Shown here: piece after piece, positions 1 through 12,600 of the stretch
Numbering within the stretch: the stretch's first letter is position 1
How the letters are laid out: each line of letters starts with the position of its first letter
NCBI GenBank assembly: GCA_002633005.1
Contig: NMRA01000221.1
Span: 436,290-500,289, forward strand
Direction: 5' to 3'
From: Phoronis australis
Lineage: Eukaryota > Phoronida > Phoronidae
DNA: 64,000 bases
Notes under the pieces: generated by a model
The model's database searches: none
Told to the model about the DNA's origin: nothing
Seen by the model: the letters and a program-made list of their open reading frames with translations, nothing else
Position numbers and translations under genes: made by a program

Positions 1-1267
1 AATTTAAATATTCGCTATTGATTTTATTATACTTTAAATATTTGCTATGTAAATGTTGTTGATTTAAAAGATATCAGTCTGGCGTATATGACAAACATTT
101 ATTTAATTTTACTCAATATTATTCATTTCATTACTTATATTTTTACGTATGATTCATTTATTTACATGGGTGCGGTTAAGCAAAGTCTGTGATGCGATTT
201 TTTCATTATTCTGTTAAGAAGGCAGACATTCCATGATATTATACGTGCGCGACGAATTATGTTTTATAAATTGTCTTGCGTGACAGGCAATGAATTTCAG
301 TCTACCTCTTCTGTTTTTCACTAAACAAAATGTATTTTCAAACATTGGCATTAAGTTACGAAGTATCTATAACCATCCAAGCTGAATTCTCCATTTAATA
401 CCTGGACATTACTGTCCCGAAGGGGGCGTATGTAATCCTGGTGTGCGAACAGGAAATGATGTGCTATGGCCGTGTGTTGTTGCTAGGTTAGATTTAGGTG
501 CTGTTTAAGTCCCTCCCTCAGTCAAATTTGTTTAGCAAGTCACGTGCTTAACTAAGTGTATTTTTGCTGATAAAGTGTTATGGCTTATGGTGCTCAGCAA
601 TATAGGAATCATCCCACCAAGTGACGTCATATCTTTTGTCAGAATAGTAATAACGCAATGTGTTTTCTAAAACTAAAATATTGTAGGCCTTGCAAGGCCG
701 AATTTTCCTATGTCGTCTATCTTTATGTTGTGCAAATGCATTGGCCCTTTTTAAACACCTAGAGCCATCAATTACAAGTCTAGAACCAAGGTTGATACCA
801 ATTTGTATTTGACCTGTTTGAGTTGTGCCATTAGTGACTGTGAAATTACCTCATTTAAAAATATATGATACGTAGATTATTGTTGTTGTTGTTTTAACTG
901 TCATTATAGTTTATCTTCTAAGTCTAAAACTGTTAATAAAATGAAACGCTCATATAAAAATTGTGTTTTTCTTTAGGTTGCCTTATCAAACAAACGCAAC
1001 TTGATTTTTAGGCAATTGTTCAATTTCGTTAACTAAGATTGGAAATTAATCGAAAACAGAGACCAGGCGCAGGTGGGGGTACGTGAATCCGTAAATCAGA
1101 CGCTGGTGAGTTACGTGAACCCGTAAATCAAGTAAAGCTACCATGAAACCACAAAAGAAACGAATTTCTATTTCGACTACTCCCCAAAATAAACCAGGTA
1201 TCCTTTTTATCCTTAACCACTTGAGAAGTGATTTCTAGACTTGAAATAAACTGAGAGTTCATTGTTG
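1..1267. other. Non-coding DNA, no gene recognised
   Basis: AT-rich sequence with no open frame that looks like protein, no convincing splice-site-bounded exon and no RNA gene that I can see. It may be intergenic or intron of a gene lying to the left. Confidence 0.5.
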
Positions 1268-1272
1268 CTTGA

Positions 1273-1534
1273 CATGCGCGCACCCAGCCCAACATATAGG
1301 GCGGAACTCGAATTTGTGGCAATGTGGACCTTTTTCTAACAAAAAATACGGTGAACTAAAGGAAAAAAACGGGGAACCACGTTCAGAGCTATGAATTTTG
1401 CATTCGCGCCTTTTGAGTGGAATTTTGTCTCGTTTTCTCGGACTTTTTGTTTCTTTGAGAGGCACCTTTGTGCCCACATCGCCAAATGGAGGGGGTCATT
1501 CGAGTCCCCCGAGCCCGCCCTGGGTGCGTGCATG
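1273..1534. mobile_element. MITE family A, copy 1 (262 bp)
   Basis: The element starts CATGCGCGCACCCAG and ends in the near-exact inverted complement CTGGGTGCGTGCATG. It is flanked by a perfect 5-bp direct repeat CTTGA (1268-1272 and 1535-1539), read as the target-site duplication. The interior has the family signature of paired 'GTCCGAG..AAAC' and 'GCTAACAAAA' blocks and no transposase frame, so it is non-autonomous. Seven other copies lie in this window. Confidence 0.8.
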
Positions 1535-1539
1535 CTTGA

Positions 1540-2413
1540 AACAAGGCTAGGCACATGAAATGACCCACTCACACGACAGCCCAGCTTCTTGAGGAATAAC
1601 TTTAGCGAAATCAATTTACTACAAGAGGTCCACATCAAATATTTTTGAGGGGTGGCTTAATTGCACAATAGGGTTTTATATTGAGAAGACATGCTCTTCT
1701 TACGTCTTTCAACTTTTGTGCTTCTCAATAATTTTTAACGAAATCTTGACTTGGGGAGGAATATCGTGTGAATTTCAATATTCACCGACCAAACTGTAAA
1801 ATCTTCCGTCAGCCTACATTATAAGTTGCAATGAATGACTAATATAATTGCGAAGCATTACGTTAGATGTCCTTGACAAACGTACAGTCACCCTGACAAA
1901 CGCGTCACATAGTTCTGGGCTAAGATAAAATGTATTGCTTTGTTGTGAAGTGTCAAGCGTGCGGTGAAAGGTCACGTCATTGATGTTTATTATGGAATGG
2001 GGAAATCCCCGTGAAGTTGACGTGACACGAGACACGACCTTAAATAACTTAAATCAAAAGGATGTTCACTTATCAAGGGTGCGAGCATTGTTTATTGTTG
2101 ATTGCTATCATGATATTCTATCATTTCCCGATATTTTAATTCGTCTCAAAATACCAGAATCAAGCAGCAATACATTGGTCCGTGCTGTTGAGCAGTACAA
2201 ATTCAAATCTCCGCACTATTGTAGCCTAGAGGAAAACTCGTTACAGAAGAAACAGTTTACGAGAAAGGATTTTTATCGGAAATGCTCTGCAATTTGTTTA
2301 TTTGGCTAACATGGACGGAAGGAAGAGATAGTGAAAATAACTACGGGCGAAACTGAAATTCAGTTCATGACTTCATTAGCCACTTGAGAGGGAAATTAAC
2401 AATGTTGTCATGG
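1540..2413. other. Non-coding DNA, no gene recognised
   Basis: No exon, RNA gene or clear repeat found. An open stretch of about 109 codons at 1980-2309 has no recognisable similarity and no splice context, so it is not called. Confidence 0.4.
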
Positions 2414-2418
2414 TGTGG

Positions 2419-2566
2419 CATGGGCGGCGCACAGTAGGAGGCTGGGGGCTATAGCCCCCCACTTTTTTCACTGCTACGCCGCACATGGTCTATAGGCGAT
2501 GCACCACCGATGCTGAGGGAGCTTTAGCCCCCTCCCCCCACTTTTTTCAGTGCTGCGCCGCCCATC
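2419..2566. mobile_element. MITE family F (148 bp) with GGCGGCGCA termini
   Basis: A perfect 12-bp inverted repeat, ATGGGCGGCGCA at 2420-2431 and its complement at 2554-2565, bounds the element. A 5-bp direct repeat TGTGG (2414-2418 and 2567-2571) flanks it. Inside, a block of C-rich sequence followed by ACTTTTTTCA and a degraded copy of the terminus occurs a second time, as if one copy inserted into or was partly duplicated within another. Confidence 0.65.
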
Positions 2567-2699
2567 TGTGGCCATGGTAAAAATTTCGAAACTGGAATAG
2601 GTTGTCCCACGAGCTACGTTTACAGAGCGTGCAGTTGTATTTTTAAAAGTAAAGGTTTTACCGGGGGTTCGGATCCACACGACGCCAGCTTCCACAGAG

Positions 2700-5650
2700 T
2701 GTATCTATGGCTGGACTAGCGATGTACGATCATGGCCGTGGAGCGAGTAAGTTTTGCATACCAAGAGGATAATGGAAAGAAATCTATTATTATCACGGAA
2801 AACATTGTGTCACAAAATACTCCACTATCCTTCTATATACCAGGAATTGTACGATGACACTTGGCTTACTTCAAACACCAACTGAAGCCTGATGGTTTGG
2901 TATATGGCTCAGTTATGTTACGCAGCCAACAGAATTAATGAGGAACATATAATTGCAACATTAAACAAACGTTTTAGGTTGTAGAAGTCATATTTCTTGT
3001 CCAGTTTTCAAATTTCAAAAACATAATCACGTTTGATTTTCACGAACTATTCAATTTTATGCTACTTACAAACTTTCAAAACCAAATTTAAAAATACTAT
3101 TGTCGCTCTTAATGTGTTTATGATGGTCTCATTATGCAGAGAACGATAACATCAGCACCCTGAGGCGATTTAAGTAAACACAAGAGCATGGTGCCTTTGA
3201 TGTGAACCGGCAGATTCTGTGATTCTGCGCAAACTAATCGAGTTGCCCAATCTCGACCGGATAGGGAGTCGACGTAGGATTATTTTCATGTATTTTAGTA
3301 GATTGCTATAACAAATTTAGATTTCATCAGCACATTCTCCAATTCTCATTTCTAGTTGTTTCGACAGTCAAAATAAAAGGGGAACATTAAATCAAAGAGA
3401 ATCTATCAGAGACAAAGATTGTCTTTGAATAATCAGACGAAGAGATTTTGTGAATACGCATGCTCAGTCAACTGTGATATGTATTTGGAGATTTTTGTAA
3501 ACATTTACCCTTGACGTCACTGGTGTCTCTAACCACGTATAGCTGAAAAACTGTGCCTGAAGTTTTCTCATAATTTATTATTGAGTTAAAGAGGAATATC
3601 TATAATTCAATTACACTAGTCTTCATTGTAACAAGTCTGCAAGACCGTTTAAGAATTGAAAAATATGAACCATTGAATGGTTAGTAAAATGTTCATCTTT
3701 GAATGGTTTCACAAATGTATTTGTCCTAAAATCTGCCCGACCCGTATGTGGATACTTCCGGAAAGGATATGCCGGTTCCCTGCGTCTAATTTCCACAACC
3801 ATACGGACTCTCTTTCTCTTAGTGGATGAGTCGTGCGCTAACAGGAAGTTTTAACTATTACACGAAAATATTTTGATGATTCGTAGTCCATGGGCAAATT
3901 CTTGAGCAGAAATGAGCCCAATTCCAGTTGGTTACGCATTGTTATTGAAATCTAGGACCAATATATTACTCCCAGTTGAAATTCACATTTTATTAGTATA
4001 ACTGAACAATGCGATGTGTAATATTATAACATAAATACTACTGCTACGACTAAATGAAATGTCCGTGATACCATTTTTGTCGAATATAAAGCATTCCCGA
4101 AACGGAAAGTTGATGTCACAAAATTTCATGGACATACTATTCTTTTTCCCTATAACCGTTGCTCATGGTCGTCGTAGCGCAACTGAAACAATCCTTGGCT
4201 ATGAAAGATCAGTTGTGGATGATTTTAAGAACTTAGACCGGCTGGGTGAGTTTTCAGGGTTGTTGGTAGCCAATCAATTTGTGCCTTTATATTCGCTGTG
4301 CGCTCGGAGTCGGTCAACCGCTTGTAGTGCTTGGGCTGAGATATCCTCGTTCCAGCCTCCAGCGCGCAAGCGGTTTCGTGCAAGCCAAAAACTTCAGATA
4401 AGTTCCTGATAATATCAACTTCCTTACGGGAGAGTCATGTCAGTTGACTAACATGATTGGTGTCGCATTTACTACACAATAACCACGTGACAATATACTG
4501 TATGCGGACAGCGAGATCACAAACCGTCGTGTTGCGAATCACATTTGTGCCCTTGTTTGGATCGAGGAACAGCATTCGTTGCGAAATTACTCGACGTCAT
4601 TTCTATACCAAACATCAGCCAGAACAAATCGAAGCAGCCTAGTCCTTTAGCTCCAAAGGACTAAGTGTAGGGCCGTGATTGCTTTCCACCACGAAATCCA
4701 CTTGGCGTCGGACATTGCGGACTCACCACACGTGACCCTTACAATAAACATTCCATCGGAAAGTGGTTACACATAGTTTCCTTATCGAACCAGCGTGGAA
4801 CCGTCGGGAGCGTAATCAAAAGTGCATGGATCCTATGAAACTGGTTAAAACATTTACTGACAAACTCACAAGCAAAATCTGGAGTTATTGTCTTCACAGC
4901 GTCAATACGGTGGCTGAGAAAGACAAGAATTAATTTCCCTAACTAGGACACTCGATTTAAAGACCGGTGCTCGAGTTAGGAAAAAAATAAATTCCTATGT
5001 CCTTTCCCAGCCACTGTATGTCAGCAACTGCGTGTTTTGATTTCTGAGTGCGCATGCGCGTTAATCACGGACTAACCGTAGCTGGAATACGCCGCAATAC
5101 AAGGACAAAATATACTCCAGGTATTCTTCAGAATTATCCTCAAAATTTTTTCAAACAAAAGCCGACAATCAAATTGATAAGCCAACGATAAAACGATGAT
5201 TTTGCAATGAAGCAGGCACGTTAAAGATTGGCGGTAAATTATTGAGACATCGACTTCCGGTATCGAGAATGCATGGATTTCGAATTGACTTTTCCACAGC
5301 TAAGTCCTAGCGTTTTACAACGAGGTTAATCAATTATTGAAATTCTCTTTAAAGACAGCTCTCATTTGATTACGGTAATTCGCCGCATATTTCGCACAAA
5401 AATTACCAGAACTGCCATTTTCCGTTTGTCAAGGGCTGGTTATTTCACTCCTACCAAACGTTGTTTTATGACGTCAGCACAGCACACACCATGCTCAGGT
5501 AAAACTGAGAGAAATGAATTTTAATTGAAAAGCAATACGACACTTTTGCAAAGGTCGTTCTGAAACCCTTTAGTGGAACTTCATTTTGTTACCAAAAACT
5601 TAACCAAAGTATCAAATTATAATATATATTTTGTGTCACTTTAAATTAAA
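2700..5650. other. Non-coding DNA, no gene recognised
   Basis: No protein family, RNA gene or well-bounded repeat recognised. A 116-codon open stretch at 4059-4409 has no family resemblance and no supporting context. Confidence 0.4.
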
Positions 5651-5656
5651 TTAGGC

Positions 5657-5909
5657 CATGCGCGCACCAGGGCAGGGGCTCGGGGGGTTCGAACAAGCCC
5701 ATAAGGCGAAGTTAGTGAAAAGGTCCGCCTCAGAAAAAACAAAAACCTCCGAGAAAAAGTAGGAAACGAGACAAGTCTACTAAAAAGTTAGGAACTACCA
5801 AAAATTGGCGAATGTACACTTCATAACTGAACGTACACCGTGAATCTCAGTAAAAGGTCCACATTCTCAAAAATTCGAGCCCCCATTTTTCAGCCTGGGT
5901 ACGCGCATG
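5657..5909. mobile_element. MITE family A, copy 2 (253 bp)
   Basis: Begins CATGCGCGCACCAGG and ends CCTGGGTACGCGCATG, with a perfect 5-bp target duplication TAGGC at 5652-5656 and 5910-5914. The interior shares the GGCTCGGGGGGTTCGAAC and GGTCCGCCTC blocks of the family. No coding capacity. Confidence 0.8.
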
Positions 5910-6077
5910 TAGGCCAACACATATTTTATAAGGAAAGCTTCGCATTTTGTATTCAGGGTCCCCTAGCTGTAGCTCTTGAGGGGAAAACAACGTAAAAATG
6001 GTCTTAGTACGCAAATTGCAGTTTGTGAGGCGTTATTGATGTTTTCCTCGGACATTAAATGTTGCTAGGTGGGTGTG

Positions 6078-6163
6078 NNNNNNNNNNNNNNNNNNNNNNN
6101 NNNNNNNNNNNNNNNNNNNNNNNNNNNNNNNNNNNNNNNNNNNNNNNNNNNNNNNNNNNNNNN
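6078..6163. other. Assembly gap (86 N) at a dinucleotide repeat
   Basis: A run of N bounded on both sides by TG dinucleotides, so the unread bases are probably more of the same microsatellite. Open frames crossing it are artefacts. Confidence 0.95.
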
Positions 6164-6211
<48 letters not shown>

Positions 6212-6216
6212 CGTGT
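6164..6216. repeat. (TG)n microsatellite
   Basis: More than twenty TG units ending in TGCGTGCGTG. With the GTGTG before the gap the array probably spans 6073-6216. Confidence 0.95.
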
Positions 6217-6219
6217 CGT

Positions 6220-9048
6220 GTGGGCCAACATGTGGTTGTCTCGATAAATGTAATCAGCTGTGTGTACTACTTTCACATCTAGGTACTAATGTTACCTTTT
6301 ACTTATGAAGTAAATAAATAAATTGCTATCAATGAAGATCATTCCTCCGTCACTATAGGTAGGTGGTGCGGAGACAACTTTTCTTCGCAAGGTGACAAGG
6401 TGATCGAAAATCCCCAACCAGGTAGTTGACCTTTTCACGTTGAGTTTCAGATCCGCTTCCACGAGCACCCGGAAATTTCAACCCCGGAACAGAAAGTACT
6501 TCCGCTCACCATTGGGCTCTTTCAACTAATAGTAAATAGATAACCAGGTATTTCCGACATCAGGTGACGTTATCACTAGAATTAGTGGCTCACTTGCGCA
6601 ATAAGGACTATCAAGCAGTGACGTCACTGAGAAAGCAGCGAGGGATGCAGCCCAATGAGTACAAGACACGCCAACAACTTGTGACTGACACTGAACAGGC
6701 CGTCATGCTGTAGACTTACACAATGACTTTCTGTGTGACGTTCCACTACTCATGAACATGGAATTTTCTTAGGGTTCGTTTTTTTGTTAAAGCGGCTAAC
6801 CTTTCATCGAAAACTCAAGTTTTAGTGTCCCTATAACTCCGATGAGAAATGGTTTCTGCTGGTAGACCGTAGGCTGGCAGTTCTTATTTGCTTACGATCA
6901 TATGTTTGGCGCAGAAATCGACCCGACCGACGTGACAAGTGAGTCTCGCGTCTGATCTCAACAATCACTCTACAAACGGCCTGGAAATCACCATCTGATT
7001 TTGCAAAACATATTGAGATCAATGTCGATTACGGAAACCAAAGTAACCGAACACTAGTCTTACAAATAATAATCTTTCAGCACATCTTCGAGCAAAATTT
7101 GTTGGATATTGAATTTTTTAATTTAAATTTCTTTTAGTCAACAAAAATCGCCAACAAGCCCGAACACAATGCCTGTGCAGTCAAACTGGAATGCCGATTT
7201 TATTACGAATATTTGAGAAATATGTGCACTTTTAAATACTACATCAAATGTTATTTAATGAATAGAATTTGTATAAAGAACCATTTCTGTTGCAACCTTA
7301 TTCACTTCTGAACAGTTCTGTTGCAAAAATGAATCCTTTTCCAACCGCCGAAAAAGTGAATCCTTTTCCATGGACTTTGAAACGAAAACCTTGGTTAATT
7401 CACTCATTGCGCGGCAAGTCCCTCTCGTGTAGTCACCAAGCTTCAACCTCAGTCGACATATCAAAATAAAAAATTAAATTATGAAGAACAACAACGACGT
7501 ACATATTCACGAACCCCTCTGTGAGACTCATAGTTGTCATAGCACGCAATTTCACTAATTCCTTTCCAGAGCCTCTACGGAAAGTGACACTACAAAGGAT
7601 TTACCTGTAGAGTTACGTAACTTAAAACCGGTGTGTTTGCCGTAGCAAATGAAAAGGTCGCTCACCAGTTCAGGCATATTTGTTAACTGGCGGTCATTGC
7701 TAGTACACAGCGTCGATGCGATTCAATGGCGGAGTGAAATCAATAAGCAGAATTCAACTCGTACATGGCGACGTTACCAGTCAGCACTTGTTTGGACATC
7801 TTTGTTCATGGTTTAAGGCAAGATAGGTAAGATAAATTAAATACAGATCAATCCTCGGCCACGTGAAGTGGCATTTTTTAATCATAAGTGTATCCTCGGT
7901 GAATTGGTCGATCGCAGTTCGGCGACACCCATGGTAAAACGGTTGCAAACTATGAACCCACTCTCCCCACATTTGCAAATGAGGGCCCCGAACCAGGATG
8001 CCTGTGTGATATTTGAATTTGAACCGGATTTCACACATATTACAAAGAAAGCTCATTTCTTAATCGTTATTTTGAGCTGCAGGTTTGAGCTCCTCGACAG
8101 AGAGTGATCGACGTTAGACGCCATTGGCATTAGTCAGTAACTTGTGAATTAAAACATTTAGTATTTCTTCAAAGTTTTACTTTTAGAGTAAACCCGTGAA
8201 CATTCAAAAGAACACCATTTGATTTTGACCACCTCCCTCTCTAAAACTTGTCTCCACTTGTTCCCTGCCGAGACAAAAAGAAATTTCTGGGCTTATGCCA
8301 AGAACAGTTCGTTATTACTCGGCGCCCAAAACGACCTGACATGACAAGACTGCGACATACTGAGGCTGGGAGTGCTTCAGGAAAAGGGACTTATATAAAT
8401 TTAATAAAAAACTTAGGGAAGAAAAATCAATTTGACGCTCCAATAACTATTTTCTGAAGACTAATTCAGTCTCGATCACTTTAGCAAATAACAAATTCTC
8501 CGAGGGTATACAATAATTGATAGTTTCTGAGATAATGTCTATGTTATTTCGAGGCTATATGTGTTAATAATAATAACAACAACAGAATCTCTAATTCGTG
8601 AACCTGACCCCTGACCCCTGGTGTCAAACAAATTCTTTCCAAATCCCGAAATCGCTTATAATGTGAGAAAAAAGACATGTCGCTGACAATTTTTAAACAA
8701 GAAGTTATCGAAATTGGAAACCATTTTTTACGAAAAGCGGGTTTGTACAGTGCAAATCAGTCTGCAAACTACAACTACTAAATAATGAAACAGTTCATGA
8801 GCGTAGGGAGGCAATGTGCTCTGTTTAACCCCCCTCTCCTACACATCATGAAACTGTGAGAAAAAAGTACAACGGTTGAATCGACGGTGGGAATTTGTTC
8901 TTAGTTCTAATATTGATTTATTAAGAAACACTGCGACTGGTTCATTGGACTCACCTTCCAAACATTTTAGGTCTTTTACAATCTGTTTATGTCCGTCTAA
9001 ACATTCCGAAATTACAAAATCATGAACTATACATTGTTTACAGAGTAT
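6220..9048. other. Non-coding DNA upstream of the shavenoid-like gene
   Basis: No coding exon recognised. The first coding exon of the downstream gene is preceded by a splice acceptor, so a 5' non-coding exon and the promoter of that gene probably lie here, but I could not place them. Confidence 0.4.
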
Positions 9049-9053
9049 CTATG

Positions 9054-9210
9054 CAGGGGCGGATCCAGGATTTTGAGTTAGGGGGGCCAGGGCAGCATAT
9101 TAGCTAGGATTTTGGCCGTCAGACATTCGCACCTCCAAACTGCCCAATGGAATCTGGGAGAATTTTAGGGGGGCCATGGCCCCCTTGGCCCCCATCTAAA
9201 TCCGCCACTG
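9054..9210. mobile_element. MITE family B, copy 1 (157 bp)
   Basis: Starts CAGGGGCGGATCCAGG and ends CTAAATCCGCCACTG, an imperfect terminal inverted repeat, flanked by the direct repeat CTATG (9049-9053 and 9211-9215). The interior is G-rich on the left and C-rich on the right (GGGGGGCCAGGGCAG and GGCCCCCTTGGCCCCC). No coding capacity. Confidence 0.75.
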
Positions 9211-9365
9211 CTATGGTAAACCTGAGGAGACTGGTTTTATCGAATGCATTGTAGTTTTGGAAACTCGTATGTCACAGTCACGTGGAACCTAGCCTTACCT
9301 AGGTTTTAGTCTTGATCCAAAATGGTATACGGTATTTGAAACATTTATTTTGTCTTACAGGGAAA

Positions 9366-9600
9366 ATGATACATAAAAGTGAAGCCGTACTTGTCTTAGC
9401 AGCGTTGGTTTTCCAAAACTCGTCTGCGACTGACATCACACGGTCACGTGGTGAACCAGATATCTTCGCCAACAGCGCGTGCGTCCCAGCCAACTGCGTA
9501 ACCAAACGGTCGCAAGCCATAGATGGTTGTAGATGCCGGTGCCAAAATCCGTTCACAACGTTTGACCAGACCATTAGAAAATGCATTAGCGTTATACCAG
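9366..9600 (+). CDS. Shavenoid-like gene, coding exon 1 (signal peptide and Cys cluster)
   Basis: The acceptor TTGTCTTACAG ends at 9360, six bases before the ATG at 9366; the donor GTAATT starts at 9601. Phase 1 at the 3' end. It encodes the signal peptide and the six-Cys segment ending in RKCISVIP. Confidence 0.65.
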
Positions 9601-12600
9601 GTAATTGTGAGGCCCTAGCTGAAATAGTACAAAGAGGTTAAAAGCAAGAATACAGAGTGTCTGAAAGAAAAATCGTTAAAACAAACACTTTAAAAAATAA
9701 AATAAATTTATCTTCAACGAAAGATAAAGCCAAATACACTCAGATGAAAATTGAAAAATATCGAAGTTGAGAAACCTAATGGATCCATATTGGAATGAGG
9801 TGAAATTATCATTTATACAAAAAAAAACAAACTGACATTTTTATTTTCCTAAATGTGCTCCAAGGTTTACAGGAATTCCACGTAACACATTCTTGACGTT
9901 AAACTAGATTTTTAATACGCTTCCCATCGTCAGTCAATCTTGAGTACGGTCAAATGTTCATAGTAATTTCCAGACTGAAATGTTCATTCTTAAAGACTTT
10001 TATAAATGAACTTCAATTGTTTGCCATATTGTGTCGTAAATCTGTGAAAGTTCCCCGTTTTTTACTTCAAAATGACCCGATTTTTTGGCCTTTCAGAATG
10101 TCTCGGAGCTGTGGTCGGAGACAAGTCCAACCACATTAACTACGTGACCATTTCGGGAGAAACAGTGCTTCCAAAAACACCGTTGTATGCTCAAGGTAAA
10201 TTTCTCACCATTCAGGTATCTTAAAATTACTTGCACTGCGTCAGCGGTTCCAAACGCCAGAGAAAGGACGGGGTGGTTATACCAAATGCTTTTAATTTAC
10301 GACTTGTTTCTTAGGTATTGTGGTCTTGCACCTAGATCTGTACAATGCAACCACTAAACAGTGCTTACCAAGAGTGCTGTTGGAGTTTCACTGAACGATC
10401 AACTCACTGAAACATACATTCCCTCAAGGGAAGTTCTTATTTTCGCGCTCTTCAAACATACAATTTAACTCCTCTGTTGGATTTAGATAATGGAAATTAC
10501 TGTCGACCAAGTAAATTTTTAGAAGGCGTTGTTAAATATATGATTAACTCCATCTATTTTAGTAAACAATAGCAAATGAAAATAAAACTTTTAAAACAAC
10601 GAGCAAACTTTGCATTCTGTACAATGCCGTAAAATTCCACGTGACGCCAAATGATTGATTGATTTGTTTTAACACCTAGACGCCCAGAATGTGACAACCA
10701 ACCTCGCCAGAAGCGAATCGTGTCAAGTGATACAGACGGCGTATTTACATGGATACTCGTGGCGCACTCTGGCGGCAAACAGCGGATTTGGAATTCGAAC
10801 AGAGTTCGACAATATGTATTTACAGGTATGCTCGAGACGTCTCTCAGACAGAATCTCAGATTGATAACCCTTTATGCTTATCAATATTTGGTGGAGATGC
10901 TGAGGTTAACTGCTATATGAGTAGCACACACAGTACTCAAAGCGGCTTTTAACCCACATTGCATCACTATAACACTTTGGTTTAGATTATCTACGGTCAT
11001 CAGGGATTGGAATTTTCATCCTTTTTGATTTCCTCTTATTTGATTTCTGATTTCCTATTTTTATCTCTTTATCATCATTTTAACTTTATTTATGCAAAAA
11101 CGTTTATTTCAATTAATTACAACACAAAAAATATTTCTATCACAAAAGCCAATCATCACCTGGAAAATTTTCCTGTTTTGTAATTGGTCATTCCAAGCAA
11201 TCTACAAACGGTTTGTCTCGGCGTGTCGTTTTATGCGCTGAGAATGGTCTCAACTGATAAGGAATTATATGTAGACCCAAATTATTTGCAAATCCATAAA
11301 TCACTTCTCAGGTGGGGAAGGAACAATTTGAGACTTACGTTTTACAGCGACAAGTGGTCTAAAAAACTCGCTTCTTGCACAGAACGCGGTTAACGGCCAC
11401 TTCAAATGTTTAATAGTTAAAAGTAAGACCGCTTACTTGTTTATATCTGAACTTGTTCCCTAACCAGGTGAGACGTTGTTTCAAGACAGAAAGAGCTTGC
11501 AGTTTGTTACTGCTTGGCTTTATGCCGGAACTAAAAGAAATTCCCCCCGCCCCGTTACGCCGCCTGCTGTCGAGCAATAACGAATTGACAGTTCTTTCCA
11601 AGCCAAGAAACTCTCTCCAATTTGATGTCAAATGGATTAAAGATACTCTTCCCTTTACAATCACCAATCTAGAACACAAGATGGGTTTCGTAAATCGAAA
11701 GATGTTACTAATAATATAAACAGTTCGTAAATTTCAGCCCACTGTGTGTTTGTCTTATTTCACTAGCATTATTTGTTTTAAAAGTGGGCGGGATTTCCGC
11801 GCAAAGCTTATTACATATGGCGGCAGTTGAGTGAGCACCAATAATGAACGAGTCAGCAGCCACTCACTACGACGGCCATTTTATGTGGGGGTGTACCACC
11901 AAAATAAGTATTAAACTAAAAATTCATATTAAATTCAGTCACGTTTTAAAATATTCGAAGTTGTGTTGAATGAACATTACTTGGGCTAAATTGCTTCAAA
12001 GTTCGTGTTATGAAGTTTTAGCTAAAATGAAACTGAGGGAGATAGAGATTGAGAAACCGATTGAGAGGGTGATGGAGTTAAGATGCAATAGGCCGAGTGA
12101 AAGAGTGTGATAGTTAAACATGGTCGTTACTGAGAGTGAAGGAAGTGAGCTTGTGAATGAGTGAGTGAGGGAATTGTCAGGATGCAGGCAGGAAGAGGGA
12201 AAAAGAGGACGAGAGGGTGAATAACGGCGCAACACGTTAGCGAGCTTGAAGGACGTGTACTACCGCATCTGAACGGATTATTTTCAGTGGACCGGAAGTC
12301 AGGACGACCAAAATAAAATACAGGGGAACCTCGTGAAGATATATCTCGAATGCCGGTCAATACTTAAACCAGCTCGGGCTCCAATATCAAGATGCGTCGG
12401 GGTGAAGATTAGTGGCAATACGGTCTTTGCAGGCAAGTGTTTTGCTTTTGACTAGATACACAGAGTATATAGAGAACTTACCGTAATCGTTCGGGTTAAC
12501 GCCCTGGGCGGTTAAATTGGCGAATCCAAAAAATCGGGGGAGGGCGGTTAACCGAGTAGTGGGCGTTAACCCGAACGATTACGGTATCTTCAATTAAAAC

